DNA of 6,851 nt. It comes from an uncultured Clostridium sp. (lineage in GTDB: Bacteria; Bacillota; Clostridia; TANB77; CAG-508). The notes under the pieces are model-generated. The model had not been told where the DNA came from, did not search any database, and worked only from the letters and a program-made list of their open reading frames with translations. Shown here piece by piece: positions 6,029 through 6,851 of this stretch. Location: NCBI GenBank assembly GCA_947643945.1, contig CANRXN010000055.1:1-6851 (forward strand), in the 5' to 3' direction. Both the position numbers and the translations under genes were made by a program. The number at the start of each line of letters is the position of its first letter. Positions within the stretch are counted from its first letter, which is position 1.

Positions 6029-6631
6029 TTGAAAAAGAAAACGATCATGATTTTGATAGTAGTATTACTTGTGATAGGAATTATTACTTTTTTACTATTT
6101 TTTAATAAGAAAACGGCTAAAAATTTGAAAATTGGAAATAATACTAGTAGTCAAGAAATTGTAGATTACATTTTAAATATTAGTTCCTATCAAGCAACAG
6201 TAGAAGTAGAGGTAAAAAGCAACAAGAACAGCAATCGATACATTTTAAAACAGGAGCAAAAGTCACAAGAAATAAACACGCAAGAAGTCTTAGAACCAAG
6301 TAATATTGCTGGTATAAAAATAGAAAAAGAAAAGAATCAATTAAAACTAGAAAATTCAAAATTAAGCATAAGCTCTATTTATGAAGACTATCAAGAAATA
6401 GCTGACAATAACTTGGACTTAAGCTGTTTTATTAAAAATTATAAAGAAGACCAGGACGCAAAATGGAAAGAACAAAATGACGAAATTATTATGACTGCTA
6501 AAACAAGTAACGAAGAAAAAACATTAAAAGTAAGCCGAAAAACAGGAAAACCAACAAAGTTAGAAATAAAGGAAACGAACAAAAAGAACGAAATTTACAT
6601 ATCTTATAATGAGGTAAATCTAAATAATTAA
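6029..6631 (+). CDS. Membrane-anchored GerS-like (LolA-fold) germination-type protein
   Basis: With the TTG start the product is 200 residues. It opens with MKKKTIMILIVVLL and a single hydrophobic segment to about residue 27, then a hydrophilic extracytoplasmic domain. The body contains YQATVEVEVKSNKNSNRYIL, EVLEPSNIAGIKIEKEK, a DLSCFIKNYKED stretch and GKPTKLEIKETNKKNEIYI, which fits the LolA-like GerS family of Clostridia as I remember it. In Clostridioides difficile GerS is a lipoprotein needed for cortex hydrolysis during spore germination. Here no lipobox cysteine follows the hydrophobic segment; the only cysteine is deep in the domain, so it is probably an uncleaved signal anchor. mazF downstream matches a clostridial gerS-alr-mazF neighbourhood, though alr is absent here. 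Family assignment is moderate; role in germination is inference. Confidence 0.6.
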   Translation: MKKKTIMILIVVLLVIGIITFLLFFNKKTAKNLKIGNNTSSQEIVDYILNISSYQATVEVEVKSNKNSNRYILKQEQKSQEINTQEVLEPSNIAGIKIEKEKNQLKLENSKLSISSIYEDYQEIADNNLDLSCFIKNYKEDQDAKWKEQNDEIIMTAKTSNEEKTLKVSRKTGKPTKLEIKETNKKNEIYISYNEVNLNN

Positions 6632-6700
6632 AATAAGCAAACATTTACCTTCACTAATATTTAAAATAGCATGAAATATACTTGACAATATAGAAGCATT

Positions 6701-6705
6701 AGGAG
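6701..6705 (+). promoter_or_regulatory. Ribosome binding site of mazF
   Basis: AGGAG lies 8 nt before the ATG at 6714. The 82-base gap from 6632 to 6713 holds no antitoxin gene. A TTGACA at 6682-6687 has no convincing -10 at the right distance, so I do not call a promoter. Confidence 0.75.
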
Positions 6706-6713
6706 TGAAGAAT

Positions 6714-6851
6714 ATGCAAATCAAAAGAGGAGATATGTTTTATGCAGATTTAAGTCCAGTAGTTGGCTCAGAGCAAGGCGGAGTAAGACCAGTTCTTATT
6801 ATACAAAATGATTTAGGAAATAAATATAGTCCTACGGTTATTGCAGCAGCA
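6714..6851 (+). CDS. mazF: Endoribonuclease toxin MazF (PemK/NdoA family), 3' partial
   Basis: Forty-six residues are visible before the window ends. They begin MQIKRGDMFYADLSPVVGSE and continue with QGGVRPVLIIQNDLGNKYSP and TVIAAA. The RGD(I/M)(Y/F)xADLSPVVGSEQGG and RPVLIIQND blocks are diagnostic for the MazF/NdoA ribosome-independent mRNA interferase, which cleaves RNA at short sequence motifs as part of a toxin-antitoxin pair. The antitoxin (MazE or a ribbon-helix-helix EndoAI type) is normally directly upstream. Here the upstream neighbour is the GerS-like gene, so the antitoxin must be elsewhere or absent. No unusual residues are seen in the part available. Confidence 0.93.
   Translation, partial: MQIKRGDMFYADLSPVVGSEQGGVRPVLIIQNDLGNKYSPTVIAAA

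Noticed and set aside
6677..6710. Promoter for mazF using TATACT (6677-6682) or TTGACA (6682-6687)
   Set aside because: Neither has a partner box at acceptable spacing; the two overlap each other.

Overview
The window reads as chromosomal DNA of a low-GC, Gram-positive anaerobe of the class Clostridia, probably an uncultured gut-type member of the Bacillota. This rests on AT-rich codon use, strong purine Shine-Dalgarno sites, a minD-minE-rodA cell-shape cluster, dusB, a GerS-like germination-protein gene and a mazF of the Clostridia type. All recognised genes are on the + strand.

Layout. (1) Positions 1-2076 hold the 3' part of a large surface or pilin-like protein with two tandem formylglycine-generating-enzyme-like (SUMF1, C-type-lectin-fold) domains. 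The end of the first domain looks like the variable region of a diversity-generating retroelement (DGR) target. (2) Positions 2077-2262 are an AT-rich regulatory gap with two candidate promoters and inverted repeats. (3) Positions 2263-4853 carry minD, minE and a rodA/ftsW-family gene in close succession. MinD and MinE place the division site. RodA polymerises peptidoglycan glycan strands. MinE carries an unusual, roughly 116-residue charged tail. (4) Positions 4855-4983 are a 129-bp almost perfect palindrome (MITE- or REP-like) wedged between the rodA stop and the dusB ribosome binding site. (5) Positions 4997-5969 are dusB (tRNA-dihydrouridine synthase), followed by a rho-independent terminator. 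(6) Positions 6029-6631 encode a membrane-anchored GerS-like protein. (7) From 6714 to the end is the 5' part of mazF, an endoribonuclease toxin of the PemK type.

The most striking observation is that rodA and dusB are each interrupted by a single +1 shift. In both, the codon where the frame must change is CGG, in the context C-CGG-AA, and reading resumes at GGA for a conserved glycine. I found no other in-frame CGG codon in any recognised gene in the window. That suggests +1 frameshifting at an unassigned or starved CGG codon, although a systematic sequence error is not excluded. The DGR-like variable region, the palindrome and the MinE tail are secondary points of interest.
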